A stretch of 64,000 bases of DNA from Sutcliffiella deserti (lineage in GTDB: Bacteria > Bacillota > Bacilli > Bacillales > Bacillaceae_I): NCBI RefSeq assembly GCF_020037475.1, contig NZ_JAIQDB010000004.1, positions 124,001 to 188,000 on the forward strand, given 5' to 3'. Below, in pieces: positions 26,261 to 35,384 of the stretch; the first letter of the stretch is position 1; every line of letters starts with the position of its first letter. The position numbers were made by a program, and so were the translations under genes. The notes below the pieces were generated by a model. That model ran no database searches. It saw only the letters and a program-made list of their open reading frames with translations, and was not told where the DNA came from.

Positions 26261-26662
26261 TTATCTGCCATAAGGCTTACAGTGACCAGGCATCCCAGCG
26301 CCATATCCCATTCCAGGAGCTCCAGGACCTTGTGACGCTCCCATTACTTGAGGTCCTCCAGGCATTCCCATTCCGGGGCCATATCCCATTCCAGGGCCTT
26401 GTGACGCTCCCATTACTTGACCGGGTCCAGCACCCATTCCAGGGGCTCCAGGGCCACAGTTAAAGTTTTGATGGGAAACTGAGTCAACCATCGATTCTGT
26501 ATGTGGGAAATAATGTTTATGTTGGTACATTTCATTGTTCACATACGTTGTGTGGGATGGATGGATATGTGGCACCTCAGTTGTTGAATACAAGTTTTTC
26601 ACACAGCACTTTGTTGGGTGAACAATCGGTGACAACATATTTGGTCTGTTACAATTATGCAT
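26261..26662 (-). CDS. cotD: Spore coat protein CotD, enlarged
   Basis: 133-aa CotD-family inner coat protein. The N-terminal half (PIVHPTKCCVKNLYSTTEVPHIHPSHTT...) with His-rich segments is the conserved CotD domain. The C-terminal half is an insertion of about 60 residues rich in Gly, Pro and Met with repeats of the form QVMGASQGPG and GMGYGPGMG. B. subtilis CotD is about 75 aa, so this one is nearly twice as long. AAGGAGA precedes the ATG. Confidence 0.85.
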   Translation of the reverse strand: MHNCNRPNMLSPIVHPTKCCVKNLYSTTEVPHIHPSHTTYVNNEMYQHKHYFPHTESMVDSVSHQNFNCGPGAPGMGAGPGQVMGASQGPGMGYGPGMGMPGGPQVMGASQGPGAPGMGYGAGMPGHCKPYGR

Positions 26663-26782
26663 AATACGATCTCCTTTCCATTTGTTTTTTCTCTTTACAT
26701 TAACAAACTATGAAAGAAGGGAGATACATGTACTAAGACAAACACCTATTTTACGTAGATTTACCTTTTTGCCTAGAGAGTT

Positions 26783-26896
26783 TTAAAGCAAAATGGTATA
26801 AATATCGTCTTTAAGATTAGTAAAAACAAAAAGGGTCAGACCTATAACAACAAAAAACAAACATAATATTAATCTAGACAACGCTCTCTCTCCCAT
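26783..26896 (-). CDS. Possible 37-aa single-pass membrane protein
   Basis: The frame MGERALSRLILCLFF... has one long hydrophobic helix (residues 8-27) followed by a short polar tail. AAAGGAAA lies 7-8 nt before the ATG. It fills part of the 340-bp gap between cotD and mrfB. No homologue is recognised, and a chance frame is possible. Confidence 0.35.
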   Translation of the reverse strand: MGERALSRLILCLFFVVIGLTLFVFTNLKDDIYTILL

Positions 26897-27002
26897 GCTT
26901 TTCCTTTGTAAAATAAACATTTACAATAGTTAATTTTACATGGTAAACCTGCCGTTTACAACACATTATTGTGAGTTTAAACGACAATTTCCGAGAAAAT
27001 TT

Positions 27003-28274
27003 TCATTTGTTTATTTTTTTTTGCAACCGTGAGATTCTTTTCTCGAATTGGTAATTCTGAGGACTGGATTTTTCAATTGAATACACCTGTTTTTCTTTCC
27101 AAAATCCCCATGCCTCTTCCGCGAATCCTAGAGCCTTTGGGTAGTCTTTGACTTGGTGTTCAAATAACTTGGAAAGTTCTATTCCCACAATTTCTTTTTT
27201 AGTATTCTGCTTATGATGATACGATTGCAGAAAAAGATCTTGTGCTTGCTGGAATTTTTGCTTCTTTTTTTTCAGTAAGCCTAATTTATAACATGCCTCC
27301 CATGAATCTTCTAGAATGTTTTCATACAATGATGCCGCGGTTTCCTTTTCCCCTAACGAGTCGAACCATCTTCCTATTTCATATTCCTCTTTTTGGTTTC
27401 TCGTTTCCGCTTCCACCTGCAAGAGCTTCGAAAGGTGTGTATATAATGTGATTAGTGTAAGAACATCCCACTCATTATGCTTTAAAACCCCTTTTATACC
27501 TTGGAGCTCATTTGTTTTTACAAAATCAAAGTAAATCATTGGGGCTAAAAAGCCTGGTATGTCATCTTCTCTCAAAATTCCTAGTATTTCTTTTTCTACG
27601 TTCGCCAACCGGACCGACTCTAATTTTTCTTTCCAAAGCCTTCTTGCTGCATGCAAAAGGTCATAGTGACCAAATAAGGGAAGCTTTGGGACATGTTCTC
27701 GTATTAGAGTGTGCCGGGTTTTCACCTGCGGCCAATCAAATGCTTTTCCGTTATAGGTTACTAATGTTGTATAATCCACCTCTTGAAGAAAGCTTTGGTA
27801 TAAGGCTACCTCATTGCCCGGTCCTGGTAGAAGATGCTGTCTGACTATAACCTTATCTTCCATTATTCTTGCATAGCCTAGAAGAAATATAGTTGTACCT
27901 GTACCTCCGCTTAGGCCAGTTGTTTCTGTATCAAAAAAGAATAAGTCCTTTGGGTGATGACCTTTTGCTGTTAAAGGATGTGTTACATCTGTGTTTTGCC
28001 ACATTTCCACAACAGGCAAAAGCTCCCCTAATGTATAAATGCCATGCTTAAAGTCAAGTGGATATGTTACCTCTCGGATAAGACAATATTCTTCATTAAA
28101 AAAGAATGGTTTCACTCCATAAGCTTCCCATTCGTCTGCTTTTGGAAGCGTCCTGTTTTTTAGTGCTTCCGCTGTATTTACAGAGTTCTTTATCTCTTGA
28201 CTATCCTGAGTGCCGCTTTCGGACTCCTGCTTTAAATGTTTTTTCATTCTATTAAGTTTATTTTTCATCGACAT
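27003..28274 (-). CDS. mrfB: Mitomycin repair exonuclease MrfB
   Basis: 423-aa DEDDh exonuclease (B. subtilis YprB) that acts with MrfA in excision repair of mitomycin C adducts. FFFDTETTGLSGGTG near residue 110 gives the first DxE; VTYNGKAFDWPQVKTRH gives the second Asp; HNEWDVLTLITL supplies the final His/Asp. A C-terminal TPR-like helical region begins near 310. It follows mrfA by 13 nt, forming one operon. AAAGGAT precedes the ATG. Confidence 0.92.
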   Translation of the reverse strand: MSMKNKLNRMKKHLKQESESGTQDSQEIKNSVNTAEALKNRTLPKADEWEAYGVKPFFFNEEYCLIREVTYPLDFKHGIYTLGELLPVVEMWQNTDVTHPLTAKGHHPKDLFFFDTETTGLSGGTGTTIFLLGYARIMEDKVIVRQHLLPGPGNEVALYQSFLQEVDYTTLVTYNGKAFDWPQVKTRHTLIREHVPKLPLFGHYDLLHAARRLWKEKLESVRLANVEKEILGILREDDIPGFLAPMIYFDFVKTNELQGIKGVLKHNEWDVLTLITLYTHLSKLLQVEAETRNQKEEYEIGRWFDSLGEKETAASLYENILEDSWEACYKLGLLKKKKQKFQQAQDLFLQSYHHKQNTKKEIVGIELSKLFEHQVKDYPKALGFAEEAWGFWKEKQVYSIEKSSPQNYQFEKRISRLQKKINK

Positions 28275-28287
28275 AAAGATTCATCCT

Positions 28288-30555
28288 TTACACAAGTCGT
28301 TCCAATAGCTGTAGGGAAAGCTTTTTCATATCCTCTTCCATATAATCTGCTCCTATACAAGATGGGCAGCCCGAATGACATGGACAACTCACAATCAGTT
28401 CACTTGCACGATGAAGCAGTTCGCTAATCTTTTCATATATTTTCTCACTTAAACCAACTCCACCAGGATAGCGGTCATAAAAATAGATCACAGACAGCTC
28501 ATCGTGTGTTGATTTTACTTGTGGAACTACTTGTAAGTCCATAGGCTCACACATCAATAATAAAGGTGCCACATACTTTAATGCATGAGATAGTCCAAGC
28601 AGACTCTTTTCCAGTTCGTCTGGCCCCAGCGAGCTTGATATCTCTTTATTCATGGTTATCCATGTTGCATTCGTATGAAGCTCCTCTTCCGGTAAATGAA
28701 TAGGACCAGAACCGATGTTCTCATGCGTTTCAAACTTTATCTTTTTAAAGATAGTTGCCATCGCCTTAACAGAAACATCTCCATACGAAATGCTTCCTGC
28801 AGTGTACTCACTTCTTTTATCCTCTTCAAGCACATCCAGTGATACAGCTAGGTTAGCATCAGTGAAATAATCTACATTAACCTCTCTGACAAACGCCTTT
28901 TTTTCCTCCCAGTCAAGTTTTTCTACTTGAAATTGGATTCCTTGATGGAGGTAGATTGCTTCATCATGAAGAAGTGTCATCGCACTGAATCTGTCCATTT
29001 CCCCTATTACCTTATTTGCTGGCTCCACTGTTTGGTCAATGATGATAACATTTTCTTGGGATGCTGAACGCAGGCTGATATTATGGGCAGGAAAAGCATC
29101 ATTCATCCAATGCCATTTTCCGGCATTCTCGTGCAATACTCTTTCTTCTGTTAAATAGTCTAAAATATCCTCAAGTTCCACTCCATCAAATGTATCTCCC
29201 TTCTTGAAGGGTAGTTCATAAGCTGCACACTTTACATGATCCACAAGAATCACAAGGTTGTTTGGATTAATTCTTGCTGATTCGGGACTGCTTTTTAGGA
29301 AAAATTCAGGATGCTGAATAACATATTGATCAAGCGGACTTGAGCTCGCCACCATGACAATGACAGCTTCTCCCTGCCTTCTTCCAGCTCGTCCAGCTTG
29401 CTGCCAGGCACTTGCGATGGTTCCCGGGTAACCTGTCATAATGCATACTTGCAGTTGACCGATATCCACCCCTAGTTCGAGAGCATTTGTGCTTACTACA
29501 CCATAAATCTCTCCATTTCGTAGGCCTCTTTCAATTTCCCGTCGTTGAGTAGGCAGATAACCGCCCCGATAACCTTGGATTGATTTTTTTCCGAGCTGAT
29601 CTTTCACCAGATTCTGCAAGTAGGTTAAAAGTATCTCCACTCTGACACGGCTTTTTGCAAACACAATCGTTTGGATTTTTTCTTGTAAAAATCCACTGGC
29701 GAGCTTTCTCACTTCAAGTGTTGCACTACGACGAATATTTAATGGCTTATTAACAATCGGCGGGTTGTAAAAAACGATATGCTTTTTACTAGAAGGTGCT
29801 CCATTGTTGTTAATGAGCTCGAAAGCTTCCCCTGTCAACTCCTGAGCTAGTTCTTTTGGATTGGCAATAGTAGCAGACGTACATATAAAAGTAGGATCAC
29901 TGCCGTAAAAACGACAGATTCTTTTTAATCGGCGAATCACATTTGCAACATGACTTCCAAACACCCCTCGATATGTATGAAGCTCATCGATGACGATATA
30001 TTCCAAGTTCTCAAACAGAGAGACCCATTTTGTATGATGAGGCAAAATAGCAGAATGTAGCATATCAGGATTCGTAATAACTATATGCCCAGCTTTTCGA
30101 ACCTTTTGACGAATAGCGGGAGCTGTATCCCCATCATATGTATAACTATTAATAGGAACACCCATTTGGGTAATAATTTCATTCAATTCACTTTTCTGAT
30201 CTTGTGCAAGCGCCTTGGTAGGAAATAAATAAAGCGCCCTGCTTTCCGTACTATTAACGATTTTTTGTAAGACAGGCAAATTATAACAGAGGGTTTTCCC
30301 TGACGCAGTGGGGGTCACTGCGACAAAATGCTTTTTATGAAATGCTGCCTGAAAAGCTGCAGCTTGGTGGGTATATAACGAAGAGATGCCCCTCGTCGTT
30401 AGCGCAGCTAGGAGACGCTCATCTATTTTCTCTGGAAAAGGAACTGATTGCGCCTCTTTTTGGGGAACGGTCTCCCAATGTATAATATTTTCAGCAATCG
30501 TTTTTTCCGTTTTCATCCAATGTATGACTTCTTGAATATCTTTTCTCCACTTCAT
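28288..30555 (-). CDS. mrfA: Mitomycin repair helicase MrfA
   Basis: 755-aa SF2 DEXH helicase with a C-terminal DUF1998 domain (B. subtilis YprA). Walker A is TPTASGKTLCYNLP, Walker B VIDELHTYRG, motif III TSATIANP and motif VI QQAGRAGRRQGE. The DUF1998 zinc-binding cysteines appear as VSCPCHSGCPSCIGAD near the end. It loads on damaged DNA with MrfB in a UvrABC-independent repair path. Length and motifs are complete. Confidence 0.94.
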   Translation of the reverse strand: MKWRKDIQEVIHWMKTEKTIAENIIHWETVPQKEAQSVPFPEKIDERLLAALTTRGISSLYTHQAAAFQAAFHKKHFVAVTPTASGKTLCYNLPVLQKIVNSTESRALYLFPTKALAQDQKSELNEIITQMGVPINSYTYDGDTAPAIRQKVRKAGHIVITNPDMLHSAILPHHTKWVSLFENLEYIVIDELHTYRGVFGSHVANVIRRLKRICRFYGSDPTFICTSATIANPKELAQELTGEAFELINNNGAPSSKKHIVFYNPPIVNKPLNIRRSATLEVRKLASGFLQEKIQTIVFAKSRVRVEILLTYLQNLVKDQLGKKSIQGYRGGYLPTQRREIERGLRNGEIYGVVSTNALELGVDIGQLQVCIMTGYPGTIASAWQQAGRAGRRQGEAVIVMVASSSPLDQYVIQHPEFFLKSSPESARINPNNLVILVDHVKCAAYELPFKKGDTFDGVELEDILDYLTEERVLHENAGKWHWMNDAFPAHNISLRSASQENVIIIDQTVEPANKVIGEMDRFSAMTLLHDEAIYLHQGIQFQVEKLDWEEKKAFVREVNVDYFTDANLAVSLDVLEEDKRSEYTAGSISYGDVSVKAMATIFKKIKFETHENIGSGPIHLPEEELHTNATWITMNKEISSSLGPDELEKSLLGLSHALKYVAPLLLMCEPMDLQVVPQVKSTHDELSVIYFYDRYPGGVGLSEKIYEKISELLHRASELIVSCPCHSGCPSCIGADYMEEDMKKLSLQLLERLV

Positions 30556-30670
30556 ACCTTCACCTCTTTATCTACTTTCTATTTTATCGAATAGGCGTTC
30601 GGTTCGTAAAGGGGCATTTCCTGGTTATTTTTTCATAATACACCTTTGCAGAAGATCGTGGCTAAAAATA

Positions 30671-30708
30671 AAATAACCAAGCCCCGATGATCGGGCTTGG
30701 TTATTTTT
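30671..30708. terminator. Strong bidirectional terminator
   Basis: AATAACCAAGCCC and GGGCTTGGTTATT make a 13-bp stem with a 7-nt loop, T-rich on both sides. It ends the leftward YdjO-like gene. Confidence 0.85.
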
Positions 30709-30717
30709 GTAGTTTAA

Positions 30718-30924
30718 TTACATTTTTTGATTTTGACTGTGATTATTAACAACTGCAATAACCTTAGTGGATTGTTTCATACCACATTTGCATAGTGGAC
30801 AAGATGGAGTTTCACTGCTTTTAAAGTTATCTCGCATCCAGCCATTACAATCTTCCGCTTCACATTCCCAAATCTTCGTTTCGTCGGTTACAACTTCTTC
30901 TACTTCTCTTCTTCCAAAAGCCAT
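30718..30924 (-). CDS. Cold-inducible YdjO-like zinc-ribbon protein
   Basis: 68-aa protein of the YdjO family. WECEAEDCNGWMRDNFKS and the later CPLCKCGM provide C-x4-C and C-x2-C-x-C clusters for zinc. B. subtilis YdjO is cold-inducible, of unknown role. GGAGAG precedes the ATG. It is a single gene with its own terminator. Confidence 0.82.
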   Translation of the reverse strand: MAFGRREVEEVVTDETKIWECEAEDCNGWMRDNFKSSETPSCPLCKCGMKQSTKVIAVVNNHSQNQKM

Positions 30925-31115
30925 AGTACCACTCTCCTATCTTTTGAGGTGGGGCGTAGTAAATCCACACTAATATACTGTTAGTATTCCAAATTACGAG
31001 GAAATCATAATATGTTTTTAAATAAAAAAGCTACTCGATGGCGAAAAAGAAGAATCATCCTCACCTAGAATCATTTCCAATTTTTATTATATCATATATC
31101 AATAGAAATGGCTAT

Positions 31116-33026
31116 CTATCTTACCACTAGTTTAGTGTAATGTACAAGCCACTTTAATGAACTTTTCGCTACAATTTGCGGGATATTACTAGAAACTGCA
31201 ACCTTTTGTCCTTTTTCTTCGTAAATGAGAAAGTTGTTCCCTATCAAATATTCCTTTTCATCCTCTTTTAGCGGAATCATAAGAGCATAACCATACAGGT
31301 CAATTTCCGCTTCAAATTGTTTAAGTAGCGGGATTGTATCTTTTTTTAAAACTAATGTAGAATCAACAATCATTAAATCCATCCATTTTTGATAATAGAT
31401 CTTCCCTAAGCTTGAAGTATATACATATATAGGTTTTGAAAGAGCTGAATCATGTTGTGTCTTTTCATTTTTAATTGAAATGGGAATAAATAGAGATGCA
31501 GATTTTTTATTACGCTTCCAATACAAACCTAAATATAATAGGAGGATAGAAACCAACACTCCTATTATCACATCTTTCAGCAATGCTTGAGGATGTAATG
31601 AGAAGAAATCTTGCAATCTTTGCGGTACTATTTTTTGTAGATAGACAATCTGGATAGAGCCTAGCAAAACATAAAGAGTAGAAATGCTAATTAAAATAAA
31701 ACCATCAATAATTATTTTGGCTATTGTATATTGACTTGCTATACGATAAAACAATCCTTTGGAACCAAACAAGAGAATCATGGCAATAATTAGTATTACA
31801 ACCTCCCAGATATGAAACCCTTTTGAAAGGCTGACAATAGTTCCTATCACAAGAATAAAAAAGGTAAATGAATAGGCTCTTTTTACCTTATCATCAATAG
31901 CACGAGCTAATACTAAGAGAGTAATTCCTATTGCGATAGAGAATTGTTGAGTGATTTGCATTAATTCCATCGACATAAATTGATTAGCGAGTTTAACCCT
32001 TTCGATTATTAATGGTACTACAGGGAAAAGTAGTAGCAACACTCCCACTATTACAATCCATAAAGTTAGAATTCTGTGGCATAAAAGCGAAAACGCATAT
32101 TGATTGGGCAAGAGATGTTTCCATAATCTTTCCCTTGTAAGATATTGTACTAAAAAGATACTGCTTAGTAAGAAAGGAACCACATAATAAACAAAGCGGT
32201 AAAGCAATAAAAGAGCTATGGCTTTTTCTTCCGAAATACCGTAACTTGAGATCCCGATAAGAATGACAAAATCGAATGCTCCCACTCCGCCAGGAACCAT
32301 ACTTAACGCCCCTGCGATTGCGGCAAGGAAAAATAAAACGAAAATAGAAACTAAAGGAATTTCGGCTCCTAATTTATTTGCTATTTGAGAAAATAAAAAT
32401 GCTGCAAAAAGCCATTCTAATACACTAATTCCTACAAGCAACATTTGTGATTTATTATTCAAGCTTTTGGTAAAATAACTTATTGCAACGATAACAACTC
32501 CATAACCACACATAAATAGCAAAGGTAGCTTCAACATAGGGTAGTCTTTTAACACGATTGGAGAAATCCATTCCATAATAAGTACGATCCAAGAAAATAA
32601 GGATAATCCTATCAACATATAAGGAAGAATTAAGGTCACCCTTTTAATTAATATAGGCATACTGTGAATATTCTTCCGATAAAAAACAGTACGTAAACCT
32701 ACTCCTGCAAATCCGCCAAATCCAAGGAAATTAGCATAAGAATTAGCAGAAAATCCTTGAAGCAGTAGTTTCCTTTTAGAAATAGCCATTCTTAACTCTT
32801 TTGTAATAAAAGCATCGTAAAAAATCATAGTAGATACAGCAAGGATACCTAGTAGCATAATCCAAATAAAGGAAAAGATGCCTATTTCCTGCACCTTTGA
32901 GCTAACTAGTACAAAATCAATTGTTTGTATTTGTTTTTTCCCTTCTATGTAGAGGACAATTAAAATCGTGAGTGGAAGAATAACTTTAAGAACTTTTATG
33001 AAATAAATGTTTTTCAATAATTGCAT
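31116..33026 (-). CDS. MprF-like lipid flippase domain protein without synthase domain
   Basis: 636-aa integral membrane protein of the lysylphosphatidylglycerol synthase transmembrane family (MprF N-terminal domain, UPF0104). About 13-14 hydrophobic segments cover residues 10-510, including SMVPGGVGAFDFVILIGISSYG, the family's hallmark motif. Only about 120 residues follow and they show no GNAT/aminoacyltransferase pattern; complete MprF proteins are about 850 aa. It may therefore flip a lipid made elsewhere. Whether another mprF exists in the genome cannot be seen. Confidence 0.82.
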   Translation of the reverse strand: MQLLKNIYFIKVLKVILPLTILIVLYIEGKKQIQTIDFVLVSSKVQEIGIFSFIWIMLLGILAVSTMIFYDAFITKELRMAISKRKLLLQGFSANSYANFLGFGGFAGVGLRTVFYRKNIHSMPILIKRVTLILPYMLIGLSLFSWIVLIMEWISPIVLKDYPMLKLPLLFMCGYGVVIVAISYFTKSLNNKSQMLLVGISVLEWLFAAFLFSQIANKLGAEIPLVSIFVLFFLAAIAGALSMVPGGVGAFDFVILIGISSYGISEEKAIALLLLYRFVYYVVPFLLSSIFLVQYLTRERLWKHLLPNQYAFSLLCHRILTLWIVIVGVLLLLFPVVPLIIERVKLANQFMSMELMQITQQFSIAIGITLLVLARAIDDKVKRAYSFTFFILVIGTIVSLSKGFHIWEVVILIIAMILLFGSKGLFYRIASQYTIAKIIIDGFILISISTLYVLLGSIQIVYLQKIVPQRLQDFFSLHPQALLKDVIIGVLVSILLLYLGLYWKRNKKSASLFIPISIKNEKTQHDSALSKPIYVYTSSLGKIYYQKWMDLMIVDSTLVLKKDTIPLLKQFEAEIDLYGYALMIPLKEDEKEYLIGNNFLIYEEKGQKVAVSSNIPQIVAKSSLKWLVHYTKLVVR

Positions 33027-33172
33027 GAGCCTACTTCCCTTATTTACTTTATGTCTTTCCCTTTATCCCAAAAGTAACATAGATTTCTTAAGCTTTCCAT
33101 CCAATATTTCCGGAACCTCCCTGCCCCTCTAATACATATAGATATATATCATGATTTGAAAGGGGTATCTCC

Positions 33173-33649
33173 ATGAAGGATAAACAATCAGAGCCAACTT
33201 CAAAAAATAACAATACTCGTCCCGGCCAACCAAATATACTAAATTCCATTGATTCATTTTTCACAAACTCTCCATTAAAAGGCTTGCTGCAACAGGTGGA
33301 TGGTTATTTTGGTCAAACATTCTCAAGCGAAACATTACCGATTGAAACGATGGAAACAGACAACGAATTTATTATTCTCAGCAGGTTAGCTGGTATAAAA
33401 AAAGAGCAAATCACAATAGAAACTTATGATCGGTACATTACCATCTCAGTTAACCACGAGGAGACAATAGAAGCGACTGATAAAGATTTGACCACCTTTT
33501 CCAAAAGCTACACGTCCAATCAAGCAAGCCGCAGCATTCCGATTCCTTCTTATGTTAAAATCGGTGAGTTACAGGCAAGTTATCGTGACGGACTCCTAAA
33601 AATTCGATTGCCGAAAAAAGACAAAAAACAAGTTAAAATACAGGATTAA
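33173..33649 (+). CDS. Hsp20/alpha-crystallin family protein
   Basis: 158-aa small heat shock protein-like. A disordered N-terminal ~55 residues is followed by an alpha-crystallin domain: ETMETDNEFIILSRLAGIKKEQI, YITISVNHEE, then RSIPIPSYVKIGELQASYRDGLLKIRLPK, where GLLKIRLPK is the conserved A-x-x-x-G-x-L signature variant. Spore-coat relatives such as CotM also have this fold. AAAGGGG precedes the ATG. Confidence 0.82.
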   Translation: MKDKQSEPTSKNNNTRPGQPNILNSIDSFFTNSPLKGLLQQVDGYFGQTFSSETLPIETMETDNEFIILSRLAGIKKEQITIETYDRYITISVNHEETIEATDKDLTTFSKSYTSNQASRSIPIPSYVKIGELQASYRDGLLKIRLPKKDKKQVKIQD

Positions 33650-33663
33650 AAATTAAATCAGAA

Positions 33664-33790
33664 CGAGGATAGGACAAAACTAAAAAACTCTTACAAAAGA
33701 CGAATAATTTAAGTACCGGCTCTAAAACCGCTATTGATTTCCGTGCAAGACTTCGCTTTAGTAGCCTAAAAACTAAACGTATATCTGAAA
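33664..33790. mobile_element. Internally deleted MITE-like copy
   Basis: The first ~110 bp closely match 36621-36730 (GAGGATAGGACAAAACTAAA, then CGCTATTGATTTCCGTGCAA, then GACTTCGCTTT). Homology then jumps to the right part (ACTAAACGTATATCTGAAAA), missing about 130 bp of the GC-rich centre and the right terminal repeat. Confidence 0.75.
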
Positions 33791-33796
33791 ACATTA

Positions 33797-33846
33797 AAAA
33801 ACCCGGACTAATTTGATCTTAAAACTCAAATTAGTTCGGGTTTTCC
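33797..33846. terminator. Convergent terminator, long stem
   Basis: AAACCCGGACTAATTTGA and TCAAATTAGTTCGGGTTT pair over 18 bp with one mismatch around a 10-nt loop, T-rich tail. It separates the hsp20 gene from the leftward small gene. Confidence 0.85.
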
Positions 33847-33881
33847 TTAGTCTCGACCACTTTTATCCCAGCCATGTTCAC

Positions 33882-34031
33882 TTAATTTTTATGAGTTTTG
33901 CTGCCATATTTCGGGTTTTCTTCTGGTGTATTGTCTTGTTGAATACTCGAAAAATCTTTAGCCGTATCTACATTCCTTTTGTTGTTAGGATATTTGTTTT
34001 TACGTTCTCGGTTATCATTTCTATTCGTCAT
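33882..34031 (-). CDS. Small hydrophilic protein, 49 aa
   Basis: The product starts MTNRNDNRERKNKYPNNKRN and ends KYGSKTHKN. It is rich in Asn, Lys and Arg and lacks hydrophobic segments, like minor SASPs or other small spore proteins, but I cannot assign a family. The ribosome binding site is not strong (GGAGGCTG about 8 nt upstream). Confidence 0.55.
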   Translation of the reverse strand: MTNRNDNRERKNKYPNNKRNVDTAKDFSSIQQDNTPEENPKYGSKTHKN

Positions 34032-34204
34032 AAAACAGCCTCCTATAGCTTATTAATACATAAAATTCAACTCTATATATCATTTGCACTGTAGCACTTT
34101 TTTATTAATGGAAAATATTTAGCTTTCCTATTTCGTTAAGTGCGATGAGTACCTCACATAGTTTTCTTTTATATACAAATGATAACAACAGGAGGTGGTT
34201 TCAC

Positions 34205-34390
34205 ATGACAAAATATAGGAAAGTATACGCAAATCCTACTCCATCACCAACCCTGGTCATACAGACAAATTTGGATGAAAAGGAAAAAGTAAAAAATCCT
34301 TATTATAGCTCTTCTTTAAATGATGAAGAAGAAGAAAAGCTAGATAACTTTTTCTTTGAAGGTAAAGCAAAAGGAGATTATCATGAATAA
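34205..34390 (+). CDS. Small acidic hypothetical protein, 61 aa
   Basis: The ATG at 34205 follows AGGAGGTGG. The product begins MTKYRKVYANPTPSPTLVIQ and becomes strongly acidic (LNDEEEEKLDNFFFE). It overlaps the next gene by 8 nt, so the two are co-translated. Unknown function; the partner suggests a sporulation context. Confidence 0.6.
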   Translation: MTKYRKVYANPTPSPTLVIQTNLDEKEKVKNPYYSSSLNDEEEEKLDNFFFEGKAKGDYHE

Positions 34391-34631
34391 AGCATTAGGA
34401 TATCTTCAGGAGGTGCTTTCATCCTACCCTGATGATCAGAATCTTAACCGTCAAATAGTTCATAGGATTAAACATTATTCTGAAGATAACTTAACAGCTT
34501 TCATTTATTCTTTAAGCGAAGAAGAAGTACAATTTCTCAATGAATCACTCCCTGACGAAATGAAACACGCCTTACAGTCGGAGGATTTTCTAAGGTTGCA
34601 GCAACTAAATGAGGTTTATGAATTATTGTAG
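34383..34631 (+). CDS. csgA: CsgA-like sporulation-specific protein
   Basis: 82-aa protein with N-terminal LGYLQEVLSSYPDDQN and C-terminal RLQQLNEVYELL. The length and these ends resemble B. subtilis CsgA, a sigma-G-dependent sporulation-specific SASP, which likewise lies beside a ~60-residue gene (ybxH). The ATG at 34383 lies inside the end of the upstream gene. Assignment is by recall of the family, not a search. Confidence 0.55.
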   Translation: MNKALGYLQEVLSSYPDDQNLNRQIVHRIKHYSEDNLTAFIYSLSEEEVQFLNESLPDEMKHALQSEDFLRLQQLNEVYELL

Positions 34632-34650
34632 AGGCTTAGACTCCATGACT

Positions 34651-34680
34651 GTCCAGCGGAAATCAATAGCCGTGTTTAAC
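34651..34680. repeat. Remnant of the MITE-like repeat, inverted
   Basis: GGAAATCAATAGC followed by GTGTTTAAC is the reverse complement of GCTATTGATTTCC and its neighbourhood in the element at 36621. Confidence 0.45.
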
Positions 34681-34777
34681 TGGCAAGGAAGGCGTGTTTT
34701 CTTAAAGGGTTGTGCTTAAAAGGTCGCTTCGAAAAGCTAGGCAACGTTCAAAATCTTACCTGTTATAGTCAAAAATA

Positions 34778-34804
34778 AAAGATGCCTTTTAATGAGGCAT
34801 CTTT
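34778..34804. terminator. Terminator after yppG
   Basis: AAAGATGCCT and AGGCATCTTT with a 7-nt loop, overlapping the yppG stop codon. Confidence 0.75.
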
Positions 34805-35384
34805 ATGCTTTAAAGGTTGCTGCTAAACCTTTAACCATATTGTTAAGTTGATTAACGGTATTCATCATTTGTCCTGCTGTATCCATCATCTTTTTCATGT
34901 CCACATTCCCATCTTGCCCCTTAAATTGGTTCATAAATGTTTGTGTCTGAGTGGTTGATGCCTTTTTCGGTTGATTTTGTGTTGGATAAGGATTCATAAA
35001 AGGCGTTTGTTGGAACATGTTCATTTGGGAAGAAAATCCATTAGGAGGTATTCCCATTCCTCCACCTGTACTCTGCTGCGTGCCATTATATCCGTTCAAA
35101 GGAAAGGCACCGTTTTGAAAAGGCATTCCTTGAACAGGAAACCCTTGAAAAGGATTGGCTTGATTACTTTGTGTAGTCTGGGGTGAAATCATATCAGGGT
35201 ATCCTTCCCCTTGGTTTGTCATATTCATCATTCCGTTGTAAGGAATACCCTGCCACATCCCCTGGTAGACTCCTTCATTACCAAATGGTAGCATTCCCTG
35301 CATATTATAGGGCAACTGATTTAAAAATGACATATTTCTGCTATATGATAAATGTCTAGGTCTGCCAAACATTCTCCTAAACAA
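34803..35384 (-). CDS. yppG: Spore coat-associated protein YppG
   Basis: 193-aa YppG-like protein. A basic N-terminus (RRMFGRPRHLSYSR) leads into a long low-complexity region rich in Gln, Asn, Gly, Pro and Met, then a conserved C-terminal domain (FMNQFKGQDGNVDMKKMMDTAGQMMNTVNQLNNMVKGL). Longer than the ~125 aa of B. subtilis YppG because of the central region. The TTG start has GGAGG 7 nt upstream. Confidence 0.78.
   Translation of the reverse strand: MFRRMFGRPRHLSYSRNMSFLNQLPYNMQGMLPFGNEGVYQGMWQGIPYNGMMNMTNQGEGYPDMISPQTTQSNQANPFQGFPVQGMPFQNGAFPLNGYNGTQQSTGGGMGIPPNGFSSQMNMFQQTPFMNPYPTQNQPKKASTTQTQTFMNQFKGQDGNVDMKKMMDTAGQMMNTVNQLNNMVKGLAATFKA

Noticed and set aside
31000..31090. Plus-strand 18-codon frame after a GAGG near 30999
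   Set aside because: Very short and basic, in the promoter region between two leftward genes; not enough to support a gene.
33813..34094. Plus-strand hydrophobic 93-codon frame
   Set aside because: Antisense to the small hydrophilic gene at 33882-34031 and running through its terminator; no ribosome binding site.
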